Source: Pempheris klunzingeri (Eukaryota; Chordata; Actinopteri; Acropomatiformes; Pempheridae). Taken from it: 64,000 nucleotides of DNA. The notes under the pieces are model-generated. The model was not told where the DNA came from, made no database searches, and saw only the letters and a list, made by a program, of their open reading frames with translations. Numbering within the stretch: position 1 is the first letter of the stretch; each line of letters begins with the position of its first letter. Positions 38,153-49,600 of the stretch are shown piece by piece. Location: contig NC_092025.1 of assembly GCF_042242105.1 (NCBI RefSeq), positions 14,312,309-14,376,308 on the forward strand, in the 5' to 3' direction. Both the position numbers and the translations under genes were made by a program.

Positions 38153-39157
38153 ATGGGACCAGAAGAGAAAGCTGCCAACATATTTAATGCCACATTTGTT
38201 AAACCTGCAGAATTTTATCTCAGTGGATTTTCCAACTTTCCTCATGAAAATTATTACTTTGTGTTCCTGTGTTTTGTCTATATTTTCACTCTTCTTGGGA
38301 ATGGCTTCCTTCTCTCAGTCATTTACATGGTTGAGGCTCTTCATACTCCCAAATACATGATTGTGTCTAACCTGGCTGTGATAGATGTGTGTGGGAGCAC
38401 CGCTCTTGTCCCGAAACTCTTGGACACATTTTTATTCGACAGAAGATTCATTGTTTACGAGGCCTGCTTGAGTTATATGTTCTTTGTTTTGTTCTTTGCA
38501 AGTATGCAGTCGTGGATACTTGTCACAATGGCATATGACAGATTTATAGCAATTTGCTTCCCCTTAAGGTACCATAGTATTGTGACCAAACCATCTATTG
38601 CTGGAATGCTGGTGTTTTCCTGGGCTTTTTTATTGGGTTTTTTAGCATTTATTGTTGGGCTTATTGATCGCCTCTCCTTCTGTAGATCTTTGGTGGTAAA
38701 GAGCTTTTTCTGTGATCATGCCCCAGTATTTCATCTGGCCTGTAATGACAAGTCTTTAAATGGCATAATAGCGTATGTTGCTTTCATTACTGTCATTTGT
38801 ATTCCTTTCGTGTTGATAGCATTGACTTATGTTTGCATTTTCGTAGCACTGAGCAGGTTTGGATCAGGAGAGGATCGACTCAAAGCGCTGAAAACTTGCA
38901 CTTCTCACTTGTTTCTTGTGGCTCTTCTCTTCCTACCGATTACTGGCACCAACATAGCATCAGTGACCTCCAGCATCCATACTAATGCCAGGATCATAAA
39001 CTCCTCTTTGACTCACACTATGCCAGCTTTGCTCAATCCTATTGTGTACTCTTTGAAGACAGAAGAACTGCGGAACTCTATCAAGAAGATCTGCAAAAGA
39101 AATAGGAGTAGGAACACAGCCTTCTCCAAAAAGGTGAACTCGTTATCACTGCTGTGA
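38153..39157 (+). CDS. Fish-type olfactory receptor (cluster member 3)
   Basis: An intact single-exon OR of 334 residues. Landmarks: glycosylation site NAT at 12-14, GN of TM1 at 49-50, LHTPKYMIVSNLAVIDV leading into TM2, Cys105, MAYDRF at 126-131, extracellular-loop cysteines 177, 187 and 197 within FCDHAPVFHLACND, KALKTCTSHL at 244-252 and NPIVYSLKTEEL at 295-306. It is clearly diverged from the pair at 31163 and 34981 and shares NPIVYSLKT with the minus-strand subfamily, so it looks intermediate between them. It is the last + strand receptor before the orientation changes. Ligand unknown. Confidence 0.95.
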   Translation: MGPEEKAANIFNATFVKPAEFYLSGFSNFPHENYYFVFLCFVYIFTLLGNGFLLSVIYMVEALHTPKYMIVSNLAVIDVCGSTALVPKLLDTFLFDRRFIVYEACLSYMFFVLFFASMQSWILVTMAYDRFIAICFPLRYHSIVTKPSIAGMLVFSWAFLLGFLAFIVGLIDRLSFCRSLVVKSFFCDHAPVFHLACNDKSLNGIIAYVAFITVICIPFVLIALTYVCIFVALSRFGSGEDRLKALKTCTSHLFLVALLFLPITGTNIASVTSSIHTNARIINSSLTHTMPALLNPIVYSLKTEELRNSIKKICKRNRSRNTAFSKKVNSLSLL

Positions 39158-42100
39158 CACAATAGAATAATAAACTGTGTAGTACTACAATGTAATTTGT
39201 AAAATGGCCATCTTGTGGCATACTTTTAATTAAAATAAATATGGGATGCCAATATGTAGTGGGTTGTTGTTGTTGTGACTGTACACTAAAGACAGCAAAT
39301 ATTTAGGAAAAAGAATTAAATCACCTGCAGCTCTGCTCCGACCTCAGAGAATGCCCCCAACAGTAGTAGCTACTTGTTTTCGTGTGTGACAGTGCCATTT
39401 ATATGTATGTAATCTACCTGATATTATGCTATTTAGGATATAATAGCAGTTTTACATAAGAGAAGAGCAAAACTAAAACACATAATTTTGTTTGCGTCAG
39501 TTTTCAAATTTTAGAAATCATACTATAGTGTTTCAAAAGACTCTCATACAGAGACAAAGCTGCGGTCTCACCAAACATTCTCTTCAATTATATAATAAGA
39601 CAAATAGCATCGTATAGTGAAACCACTACATTGGCTGAATTAATAATAATGAATATCCTGTCTCACTGTAATCCACTGAATCCGTGGTGGCAAGAATAAC
39701 CTTTATTTGACCAAAAGCCACTTGAAAGTATATACCCAATATGATGAAACACTGTACCAATATTTAAACATCTATCCCTTTCATAGTATCTCATGTGTTT
39801 GTATATTGTATTGCTCTGCTTTTGTGGCACTTTTTCCTGCACAGGGAATGAAACGCCTTTGTTTATTGAGGTACGGCTGTGACGATTTCTAAGCAGGCAG
39901 TCACAGCACAATCTTTGACATTCACTTCCAATGAAATCCAAACAGAGGGATGTGAAAGGTAACCACATCCATATGTGCAAAGTTTTTGAAAAGTTCAAGT
40001 TGACATGGTGCAGACAAAAAAAAAGGCAATCAAGACAAGGCTGAAGATTAAACAGTAGCCTACAACTGTGGTAGGCTACCACCATCTAGTGGTTTGTACT
40101 TGTGCTTTACTGGCTTCATGATTACAGTGATAAAAAAAAAAAAAAATACTGTACAATACCTTAAAATACTGTATGCTACCATTCGTTACCGTAGATTACC
40201 AAACATCACTGTACGTTACTGTACATTATATATATATATATATATAACCGATTAAATGTAATGCAAATATTTCATATATTTCATTGAAAAATAACCCAAA
40301 ATGCTAAAAATGTAACTCGAACCCCTAATAAAGTAAACTCCAAAGAATACTTGCCAAATACTTCCCCTTATACACACAGTGTGAGTCTAAAAATAAATGG
40401 TCAACATATTCAGAGTGCACTGATGTAGTTAGTTATTGTAGCTTGCATAGTTCTCTGGCCTTTTGTTTGGACCACAGTGGTGTAGCTGTTATTTCTGACT
40501 GGGCCTGAACGCTCCACTGTGAAGAAAGCACTAATGGGAGAGAGGACTTCCTATAATTTCTCATAAAATAAAAGCCCCCTTTGTTTCTGCTAAACACTTA
40601 ATAATGCCGAATTACAATGGAAGCGTAGCTTTGCATCATGCCCTGCCTCCTGCAGCCCTCAACTAAAACAGAGTATTTCAGAAGGTTGTAACATGTCTGA
40701 CACAAACAGTCTCCTGTTGTGTGCATAGACTGTGTGGTTGAGTGCTACATGTGTGAAAGGACAACTCCAGATGTCCGGACCTGATTGTCCAGGAATTGTC
40801 TGGACTTTATATGAGAAAGCAGCTTCGGTAAGGATGGTAAATGTAATTTTTGATTCACATACTACGTATGACGCGGCCAGATGTGACCAATTTTGACCCA
40901 AACTTGTTAAAATGTTTAAAAGTAGCAAAGTTGTCTGATCAAAAAGTGGAAATAGAAAAACACCTGTTTGCTCCCCCAACTCTTACAGTAAGGGTGCAGC
41001 TGCTCCACCTGCTCCATTCCTCAGGAGCCTGTGCACATAATCCCACTAGATGGCAGACAGTCATCATATTACCATTCACTAGTTTAATGTCCTTCACTGT
41101 GGACAGCTTTAAGCACAGTGTAATGTATTGTTATACTGTATCTTAACACAGTGCTGGATAAATATGATATCATTAAGCACATATATATGTTACAAGATCT
41201 GAGTTATCTACTCTGTTGTACATTATGTCACAGTATTCAGGTCAGTTACTAAGATTACTGTATATCCTGATCATGAACAGAGCCATGATATTGTTGATGA
41301 GTCAGACAGGCCAAAAGGCAAAGTTTGAAAAAAATAACGAGATTAACGAGAGCTCAAAATAAGTAAACTTTAGTAAAGCTCACTGTAAGCCTAATGTCCG
41401 AATGGTAGAGTTTAATGGAATTACAAGACATTACATTTGTTCCTCTAAAGTGCTGCAGAGCTCAGTCAGACAGCACTTAATGCCCCAGTCTGTGACTTCC
41501 ATGACCTCTTGACAGACAGTGTTCGCTTTGATTGTTAGTTCCCAGGATTCTTCACATTTACAAAGACTGACAATTAGGTTGCATGAAATATTCAATTTTA
41601 TTTTTAATTTTTTTTTTATGAAAGCTGCTATTTAGTTGAAAGTGCATCTTCTAAGGGGTTTCAAGAGAAAATCCAATAGTTTTATGCTCTCCGCTTGCCG
41701 ACTGTCCATTTAGTTGAATCATATAACAACTTTAAACTCCAGCCAACTGGTAGTCAAAGTATTTTTCATTGTTACAAGTCTGTAATAATTAGAAATTGCC
41801 TTTTTACAGTCTTATCTTCATGTACCATTCCCTGTTGGCCTCGTTGGCCCGTTGTGTTCTGTGTACTGTGAAACATCTGTGAACAGAGGTGATGTTACCT
41901 CACATGTTCCCACCATCTCATGCTCTTAACAATCAAACTCAGGGTCTAATGTAGCTGTTTCAGTGATACTGCATGTACAGTAACAGTGGTAACGCTTTTC
42001 TGGCTCCAGCTCTTTTCAGGTGGGAGATCATCTTATTTTTTTCCCCAACAGCAGCAAACGCCTTGTTTTATTAGTCCCTCAAACAGTAGAGCTGAAACTG

Positions 42101-42493
42101 ATTTGCTGCAGCCATTTAAGAATGATGAGGCAGAAATTTAATATTAGAAAAGAAAGAGAAGACACAGGCCTTAAATCTCCAGACATTTAATACATTAAAT
42201 CTTCAAATGGTGAAAAATCTTTAAAGCAATAATTGGATTATATTTCAGGTTTGGCCTTCTGTGAAAGCCTTTTTTTTTTTTTTTTTACTGTCCGGCTATT
42301 TTATTCAGAAATACTGAAAATGACTAAAACCACAGAAAGGCACAGAATAAATTATCTAAGTTTGAAACTGCAATTTACATTTTTTTTCTGACCTGTGCTG
42401 GCTTTCCTAAAATGAGATGTTTTTTTCTGAAAGAGTCCCCACTCTTGGCTCTTTAGCCATCTACACAAACATTTAAGTCCTACATTTCTCCCC
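39158..42493. other. Intergenic at the point where OR orientation switches
   Basis: No gene recognised. Contains (TA)n near 40228-40246 in a stretch repeating ACTGTAC/TACCGTA wording (40140-40250), and a poly-T run at about 42271. Open frames at 39663-40085 and 40659-41146 have no domain. Confidence 0.6.
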
Positions 42494-43303
42494 TCATTTT
42501 ACCAAGTCTCCAAGGTTTGCTCTTACTTTATGTGCCAATTTTTTTTTTCTGACCAGTGCCAGGGCCCTGATTTTAATCTCTTTGGTTTTCAAAGAGTAAA
42601 CAATAGGATTGATGCAGGGTGGGATACAAGAGGCCAGCGACAGGCTCAGCACTCGCTGGTCTGGGTCAATGAGACGCAGATAAAACCCAATAGTAAAAAT
42701 GGTAATGAGAGGGATGTAAAACACAGCAACAAGAATGAGATGCTCAACACAAGTGGCCAAAGCTTTCATTCGACTGTGCAATGATTTCATCCTGAACACA
42801 GTCACCAGGATGCTGGAGTAAGATAGAATAATAAAAATAAAAGGTCCCACAAGGAGAAAAACACTGAGAAAAGAGGCGGCAGACCACTGCATTGTGTAAT
42901 CATTACAGGCGAGCCGAAACACAGGCGCGTAGTCACAGAAATAGCTGAACACTCTGACAGAATTACAAAAAGACAGTTGAGTCATTATACCTGTTGTATA
43001 TGCTGTTACTCCCAGAGCTAAAGACCAAGTCAGGCCGACAATACAAGACATGCTCCTCAGTGTGTTGACTGAGTTGTGACGCAGAGGGAAACATATTGCA
43101 ATCAGCCTGTCGTAGGCAAGTATAGCCAGTGCATAAGACTCCAAAGATATAACAGCATAGTAGACAAACATTTGTACCAAACATAGGTTGAATGTAATGA
43201 AATTGTCCTTAACGAGGAATATCTTTATCATGCTGGGAATAGTGTTAAGGAATAACTGTGTGTAAGCAATGACTAAAGGCAATGACATAGATCACCAAAC
43301 TAT
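42494..43303 (-). pseudogene. Olfactory receptor pseudogene, near-twin of the gene at 46093
   Basis: From TM2 to near the C-terminus this minus-strand copy is almost base-for-base identical to the intact OR at 46093-47085; by eye I find only a handful of substitutions over some 700 bp (for example ITIFTIG against IAIFTIG). It is broken at the 5' end. TM1 and the N-terminus are missing, homology stopping abruptly near 43303. About 45 bp of the TM2 region near 43240 is replaced by a few unrelated bases and a further 6 bp is lost, shifting the frame. The ATG at 43288 that opens the 264-residue frame is therefore out of register with the receptor. A small indel also changes the last residues (KKKLAHKV against KKINWHIN). 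LAYDRLIAICFPLRHN, FCDYAPVFRLACND and CINPIVYSLKTKE remain. Confidence 0.9.
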
Positions 43304-43375
43304 TGAACCATTGAACCTAACAGTAATTAAAATGCATTCTGTGTGTAGAATGTGCTAAAAGTCGGTGAATGAAGC

Positions 43376-43530
43376 GTACCTGTTTACACTAAGTCTGTTT
43401 GATGCTGACTCCAAAAAGCAGCATGTCCGACCCTTTGGCAGCAGCAGATATACTCATTCCTCACTGATCTCAAGAGATCAATCGTCCTACTGATGCTGAG
43501 AAAGTTGAAGGCTTTTAATGAAATTAATTG
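43376..43530 (-). promoter_or_regulatory. Retained promoter and leader exon of the OR pseudogene
   Basis: Reading leftward on the minus strand: homeodomain-type sites near 43512-43530 (CAATTAATTTCATTAAAA), an O/E-like palindrome TCTCTTGAGA at 43468-43477, a TATA-like AGTATATCT at 43446-43454, a short leader, and a donor CAG|GTACGC with the exon ending at 43380. The order and spacing repeat those of the intact gene at 46093, although the leader sequence itself has diverged. Confidence 0.5.
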
Positions 43531-44078
43531 GATCCTTGGAGATCAGGGCTCTACTCTATCTTATTTTGAATTATTATTTTTAATGATTCTGATTATATCA
43601 CCACACTTAAAGGCTGGGATACTGGGATACTCCACCCAACGCCATTACCTTAACTCATGCAACTTACTCAAACTGAAAAACTGACTGATGCAGGTTTCAT
43701 TTAAGAGTTTGCCACTCAAACAGGTCTTTTTAAAGTTAGATACTCTTACCTGATCAAACCTGTGTGGTCCAGTTACCTTTGTCCGTCCAAAGTGAGAGTT
43801 CAGTCTAGATTATAAGCACTGTGCTGCCACAACCTGATGAGAATGACCTCAACGAACTCTTGTGATTAGATGAGGATATCAGGACCATCTTCTGCTGTAA
43901 ATATTAATTAATCATCATTGTGTTATCATCTTGGTTATTATTTGGATGTCTATGAATTTACTGTCTCACTGTATAGAACTGAGAGAATTTACCAAATATT
44001 TTGTGAAATTTGTATGCACAAAATAAATAATATGTTGGCTCACGTATTGCACAATGTTCCCAGAAGATGTTTTTACTC
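43531..44078. other. Intergenic upstream of the OR pseudogene
   Basis: No gene or recognised repeat. It separates the pseudogene promoter from module copy A. Confidence 0.6.
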
Positions 44079-44235
44079 ATTAAACAGACCATGGTGAGCA
44101 CAGACAAAATGGTTCTAATGAGCCCAATTTGTGATGCCATCACCAGAGAATTTTGTTTTAACGATCACAACGTTAACAAACAAACTTTTCACTGCTTAAA
44201 CCTCAGACTAATTAATCCCAGTTGCACCTCGTAAG
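44079..44235 (+). promoter_or_regulatory. Repeated homeodomain-rich module, copy A
   Basis: First of six related modules. It keeps the head TAAACAGACCATGGTGA, CTAATGAGCCCAATTTGTGA, a TGATGCCATCACC site, GTTAACAAACAAACTTTTCA and ACTAATTAATCCC. Compared with copies C and E it lacks about 30 bp including the GACTCC palindrome. It is the only copy inside the OR cluster, about 0.8 kb upstream of the OR pseudogene. Whether it is an enhancer or a dispersed repeat is undecided. Confidence 0.6.
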
Positions 44236-46092
44236 AATAAAGACAATTAAAAATGGAGTTAAACAGGTGGAATTGTAGTGCGGTGTGGTCTTTTTTTCTT
44301 ATAATCCCTAACTTGATATTCACTGTTAAAACTTAAATATCACTAGTTACCATTGGCCTTACAAGATAAGATAAGATTAGATGAGATACAAAGGGTAATT
44401 TGCCTTTTTGTTGATAATGGGAGGATGCCACTCACTGATGTCCTCCTCCTTTAACAGCTGATCAAATCTCTTGTATTGTTTTTTGTTCAAACCAGTCCTT
44501 ACCTCTAAAGGCTACCTTTTTGTCCATTAATGCAATCTTCAGTTATGCCCTTTTCAGTGTGTACATCATCCACAGAAATGAATATGCCCCGTTAGATTTA
44601 TACCTTTCATTTCTTTAAAAGTCTTATAAGTAATATTCAGTTCAGCAACCTATGCAAGTGAATCATGCACAGTTTTAAAAGATCTCACTGATGAGGGTAC
44701 TTTGAACTCGCTCTCTTGATTATGTTTCATGTTCATAGTAAAGCACCAATTTTTGCATCGCAGCTCACAGACCTCTCACAGTACGTTAAAAAAAATAAAC
44801 AATTTCAGGGCGTCTACTTTTTGGTAATATGAAACATTATCTATTTCTTTAGGAGCTAAGATTTCGGTGTGATAGTTTCTTTAAACCTGGTCTGTGAAGT
44901 CACTGGGACCTGTGGCATGTGCAGGTTCTTATGTGGCACTTTTACTGGGGTTTACTGGTACTAAAAAAAAAAAAAAAGTGAATTTCACTTTCAACATATG
45001 TGCAGTTTTCACTTGAATTTAAAATTCACCCTCGTAAAATCAGACAAGCCTCCAGGTCAGCTTTTGTTGGCCTGAAAAGCAGAATTACTGCAGATGAAAA
45101 CATAGTTTATCGAGCAGGCTGTCCAGCCAGCAGGGAAGGCGTCTGTCCTTTCTGTGTACTGTGGAAAGTCACCGTGTTGTCATTCCTGATGTCCAGTCAT
45201 GCACTCCTTCATGACATAGTATAGCTCAGCAAAACCAAATAGTCCCAGCTCCTTTCAAATAAAGTTTTATTTTATTTATCCAGTTAAAACATACATCAGG
45301 TTCTCTGGATTCCTCAAACACAAGAGCTAGAATTGACGTGTTGAGGGCACTTACATTTGATAAATCAAGAATATATTCTTTAAAAAGACATGAAGCACAC
45401 ACCTAATGCAGGAAATGATAGTTTTTAACATTTAAATCCTTTGTAAGAGGCCAAAATCATACAAAGGTGGAAGATAAATCACTAAAGTTGGAAACTAAAC
45501 ATTGTATTACAGTACGTGGGACACCAAATATCAGAGGCCAGGACACACACCTTTATAGGAAGTTTGCTTCTGAGCCCTTAACCTGAGCCCTTATCATTTG
45601 CTCTGAAAATATTTCTATGTATTATGCATTGATCTGATTTTTAGCCTTACAGCCCCACCAGAGAGATCATTCAGAAGCTTGTCCTTTTCTGTGAAATGCC
45701 TCAGCAGTTAAACATAGCATCACTGAGTAACTGAAGGAGCTTCAAATTTGAGAAATCAAGTTTTGAAAATGTCCCTTTTTTCCACATCGACGGTACATCT
45801 TAGAAGGAGCAAAAAAACATAATCACATATTAGAACACAACCCAGCAGAAAGACGCAATGAAACAATATTCTTTTATTTTTATATCTGTTGGAATTCATT
45901 TGCAGTCTAGCTCACAAGAGGACAGATTTCCTGTGGTACAACCAGTGTGTATACTGTCAGTGATTAGCACAACTGTTATATATATTTTACATACATTTAT
46001 ATCTCATGAAACAGAAATTTATGTTGACAAACATTGTTAAGGTAGCACACAGTCAGGCACCTTACTCACTGCACAAACAAAAGAGCTCTAAA
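44236..46092. other. Intergenic between OR pseudogene and OR member 4
   Basis: No gene recognised. AT-rich with a poly-A run near 44962. The OR transcript's 3' UTR on the minus strand probably occupies the right-hand end. Confidence 0.6.
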
Positions 46093-47085
46093 TCATTTCT
46101 GTGTGTTTTTTGTCAGTGTGTTTATGTGCCAATTAATTTTTTTTCTGACCAGTGCCAGGGCCCTGATTTTAATCTCTTTGGTTTTCAAAGAGTAAACAAT
46201 AGGATTGATGCAGGGTGGGATACAAGAGGCCAGCGACAGGCTCAGCACTCGCTGGTCTGGGTCAATGAGACGCAGATAAAACCCAATAGTAAAAATGGCA
46301 ATGAGAGGGATGTAAAACACAGCAACAAGAATGAGATGCTCGACACAAGTGGCCAAAGCTTTCATTCGACTGTGCAATGATTTCATCCTGAACACAGTCA
46401 CCAGGATGCTGGAGTAAGATAGAATAATAAAAATAAAAGGTCCCACGAGGAGAAAAACACTGAGAAAAGAGGCGGCAGACCACTGCATTGTGTAATCATT
46501 ACAGGCGAGCCGAAACACAGGCGCGTAGTCACAGAAATAGCTGAACACTCTGACAGAATTACAAAAAGACAGTTGAGTCATTATACCTGTTGTATATGCT
46601 GTTACTCCCAGAGCTAAAGACCAAGTCAGGCCGACAATACAAGACATGCTCCTCAGTGTGTTGACTGAGTTGTGACGCAGAGGGAAACATATTGCAATCA
46701 GCCTGTCGTAGGCAAGTATAGCCAGTGCATAAGACTCCAAAGATATAACAGCATAGTAGACAAACATTTGTACCAAACATAGGTTGAATGTAATGAAATT
46801 GTCCTTAACGAGGAATATCTTTATCATGCTGGGAATAGTGCACGTGTTAAGAAATAAATCAATTACTGCGAGGTTGACCACAGCCAAAAATTTTGGAGTG
46901 TGTAAGCAATGACTAAAGGCAATGACATAGATCACCAAACTATTGAACAGCACTGTAACCACATAAACAAATGCCAGAAAGATGAAGTAGATATTGATGA
47001 GGGGAAATGTCTCAAATCCGATGATATAGAAGCCCGGAGGATGAATGATGACAGAGCTGTTTAAAACATTCCTGAGAAAAGACAT
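46093..47085 (-). CDS. Fish-type olfactory receptor (cluster member 4)
   Basis: An intact 330-residue OR in one coding exon. Landmarks: glycosylation site NSS at 9-11, HTPKFLAVVNLAVIDL before and in TM2, AYDRLIAICFPLRHN from residue 125, extracellular-loop 2 FCDYAPVFRLACND, RMKALATCVEHL before TM6, and CINPIVYSLKTKEIK in TM7 and the C-tail. In TM1 the usual GN is FN (47-48), shared with the paralog at 51472, so it is a subfamily trait. The ATG chosen is conserved in that paralog (MSFLR.VLN.SVIIHPPGF). A splice acceptor ending at 47130 lies 44 bases before the ATG and joins to a leader exon. An almost identical broken copy lies 3.6 kb away at 42494. Confidence 0.96.
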   Translation of the reverse strand: MSFLRNVLNSSVIIHPPGFYIIGFETFPLINIYFIFLAFVYVVTVLFNSLVIYVIAFSHCLHTPKFLAVVNLAVIDLFLNTCTIPSMIKIFLVKDNFITFNLCLVQMFVYYAVISLESYALAILAYDRLIAICFPLRHNSVNTLRSMSCIVGLTWSLALGVTAYTTGIMTQLSFCNSVRVFSYFCDYAPVFRLACNDYTMQWSAASFLSVFLLVGPFIFIILSYSSILVTVFRMKSLHSRMKALATCVEHLILVAVFYIPLIAIFTIGFYLRLIDPDQRVLSLSLASCIPPCINPIVYSLKTKEIKIRALALVRKKINWHINTLTKNTQK

Positions 47086-47129
47086 AGTCGAACTCCACAG
47101 TCTGTGTGCTGGAAACAGCCACTTCCAAT

Positions 47130-47440
47130 CTGTAAAGCAGAGAGATCATATTGTACATCCCATCTACAGAGGGAATAAACCACGTTTAATTTTAATGCCA
47201 GTTTGATGAGCACATTTAAACATAACATATAACGTATATTTTCATTTAGCTCAAACGTGTGTGCATGTGCTACATATCAGTAACAGCGGCTTACCTGATG
47301 GCCTCTGAGGGACGGCTCAGCAGCAGCTCTAGTTAATGCTGCATCCCAATACAACAAACAGGTGACCGCATGTGTGCTGTGTACAGCGGAAGATATACTT
47401 TTGTCACTGATCTCTTGAGGAAAAAGCTTTCATTAATTTG
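47130..47440 (-). promoter_or_regulatory. Promoter, leader exon and 5' UTR intron of OR member 4
   Basis: Reading leftward: ATTAATG homeodomain-type site at 47431-47437, O/E-like CCTCAAGAGA at 47411-47420, TATA-like GTATATCT at 47391-47398, a leader exon of about 70-90 bp ending in ATCAG|GTAAGC at 47295, a 165-bp intron (47294-47130) ending CTGCTTTACAG, then 44 bases of leader before the ATG. Intron size and order match the paralog at 51472. Confidence 0.55.
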
Positions 47441-48095
47441 ATTCATAATGAGCAGGGTTGTAGCTTACTGGGACTAAACTTCTCTTGCCCTCAAAACAAA
47501 TATCTTGATTCTAGTTTCGAATGATGGTTTAGTGAGTTTGAGCATCTCACACCACTCCTCCACATAATCACCATTAGTATTCATAGTTATTGTCTGTGTG
47601 TAAGAGATGACAAACTCTGGACCTCTGAAACCCACATAAAAAAAAAACCATGTGTGACCTGAGCTCAGTGAAAAACTGATAACGTCTGTCTTCATACAAA
47701 CCGCAAAGAATAACAATCCCTGATTGTTCTGATCAGTTATTCTATGAATATGTCCCTCAATAAAAACAAAGTGAATACTTTATAAAACTTTGTATTTGCT
47801 TTGCTTTAATAAACTTAATAAACATTTTTTACAGATCCCTTCATTGTATTTTTAAACAGTACAGTGCTGACCAAGATATGTACAGAGTGGGACCCTTTAA
47901 AACTGACGAATGTACTTCCCAATGCTCTCTGGTGGATGATAAAGAAACTGTTTCTACATGAAAGTCAAATATTTTTTTGTAGTTTTCATTATGAATAATT
48001 CAATTAGATCCAGTCTTTCTACAACACACATGTCAAACAGGTCGTCGACACATCTCAGCCACTGTGTGTGTGTGTGTGAGTGAAGTGTTGTGAGT
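47441..48095 (-). other. Probable 3' UTR of COA4 and spacer
   Basis: Sequence downstream of the COA4 stop on the minus strand. ATTAAA-type signals (TTTAAT on +) lie near 47806. A GT run lies at 48063-48077. No other gene is seen. Confidence 0.45.
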
Positions 48096-48359
48096 TCAGC
48101 TGGGCGCAGACTCAGTGGAGGTTGGCTGCTGCTGCTGTTTCTTCATCAGCTGTTCTTTCCGGGCCTTTTGGAAATTCATCATGCAGTTTTTGAAAGTCTG
48201 GACCTGGCTCTGGCAGACTCGCCAGTCCTGGTGTTCGGCCATGCACTCCTGCACAGCATAATGCAGCTCGGCACAGCCGGTGCGGGATATCATCCGTTCG
48301 ACCGGGTCATCCTCGTCCTCGTCTTTGCGGCTGCGGTCATGGGGTGAAGGAGACGCCAT
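48096..48359 (-). CDS. COA4: Cytochrome c oxidase assembly factor 4 (COA4/CHCHD8)
   Basis: COA4 is a small twin-CX9C protein of the mitochondrial intermembrane space, imported and oxidised by the MIA40 relay, that helps assemble cytochrome c oxidase. The 87-residue frame is the same length as the human protein. The CHCH fold is complete: Cys29 and Cys39 (CAELHYAVQEC) and Cys49 and Cys59 (CQSQVQTFKNC), joined by MAEHQDWRV. Flanking wording ISRTGCAELHYAVQECM and HQDWR matches human ISRSGCAASHFAVQECM and HQDWR. The N-terminus is acidic (KDEDEDDP) and the tail is basic and Gln-rich. An acceptor-like TTGTCCTCAG ends at 48389, so the 5' UTR is probably spliced. It lies between two ORs on the same strand and is functionally unrelated to them. 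Confidence 0.95.
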   Translation of the reverse strand: MASPSPHDRSRKDEDEDDPVERMISRTGCAELHYAVQECMAEHQDWRVCQSQVQTFKNCMMNFQKARKEQLMKKQQQQPTSTESAPS

Positions 48360-48621
48360 CCCGTTTCAATGCTGACTCAGAGGGTCTGCTGAGGACAACA
48401 CGTGATATTATTAATAAACAAGTTTTAGAAAGAGTTTACAGTTTTACACAGAACATCCTGGCTGTTCCTTCAGCATGTCTTTACCTCTTAGCAGCAAAAT
48501 GTATCTTGAAATCTCCAGCTGTACAATCTACACTGATTCAACTCACTCTTTAAACTGTCTTATCAGTTTAAAGAGTGTATTCATTGTTTTTATGCAATAT
48601 AACACATTTTTATACAACTGC

Positions 48622-49600
48622 AGTGGTGGAATGTAAGTACATTCACTAAGCACTGTATACGGAAGAGCAATTTTAAGATACTTGATACTTTAAGGTACTT
48701 TTATACTTCACTCTTTCACTCTTCTCCATTTAAGAGGAAAAACACACTAAATGCATTTGGCTGTTAGATGTGTTCACAGTTCCTTGGCAGATTTACACAC
48801 AAAACATACGGTGATGAAACGTGAGCAAATGAGCTCAATCTAATTTGCTACAGTGCTCAGTATTAATAATCCAATATCAGTGATAGAAAGTAACTACCTG
48901 TAAGTACTGTACTTGATAAAAATGTTGGGGTATTTCTACTTTCTGCTACTTCATACTTCAACTCCACTTCAGGAGGAAATATCGTACCTTTTTTTTATTT
49001 CTCTACATTTATCCGTTAACAACTTTAGCCATTTTGCACATTCGTATTAATAATAGAAACTGTAGGTTAATCAACAACTAAATTATGATTTATTATTACA
49101 GGTTAAGATGAGACTTTATTGATACCGTGGAGAAATTCACAAGCAGCAAAACATAAACTAAATAAAATGCCCCACCCCCCCCACCCCCCCCCCCCCCCCC
49201 ACCCCCACCTTCACCAGCTGCAACATGCAAAAGATGAACTCATCAATGCATCAATAAGTAAAATACAGTAACAGATTACACATTTGTCTAAAATGATCCC
49301 TACTGCTCAAGGACTAGTTTTACTTTTGGTACTTTCAGTGTATGATGCTTAGACTGTTGTACTTGTCATTTTCTACACTGTAGTATTTCTACTGCTACTA
49401 AAGTAAAATATCTGAGTACTTATTCCACCGCTGCACAATATATAATAGCACTCTGAAAGAGGACATTTTGCACAGTTAATACTTTTACATTTGATACTTG
49501 ATCGTTGACTATCTTATGCTGGTAACACTTTTTGGACTTCTACTTGAGTGTGACTTTGAATTGAAGGCTTTTACTTGTAATGGGCTGTCTTTTAAAAATG
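48622..49600 (+). repeat. Dispersed teleost 'GTGGAATGTAAGTACATT' repeat, interrupted
   Basis: Starts CAGTGGTGGAATGTAAGTAC and carries on with TACTTTAAGGTACTTTTATA, a second head near 48890 (GAAAGTAACTACCTGTAAGTACTGTACTTGA), CTACTTCATACTTCAACTCC and, near 49430, TACTTATTCCACCGCTG. This is the wording of a common interspersed repeat of spiny-rayed fish. An inserted piece near 49100-49165 (GAGACTTTATTGATACCGTG) resembles the 3' tail of a fish LINE or SINE. A poly-C tract lies at about 49172-49205. Two or more copies in mixed orientation seem to be nested. Confidence 0.55.

Noticed and set aside
41881-41950. GTGATGTTACC and AACAATCAAAC as another module copy
   Set aside because: Only two short boxes match and the TAATGAG and CTAATTAATCTC cores are missing.
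48090-48347. 85-residue hydrophobic + strand frame at COA4
   Set aside because: It is the antisense shadow of COA4, which has full twin-CX9C support on the other strand.
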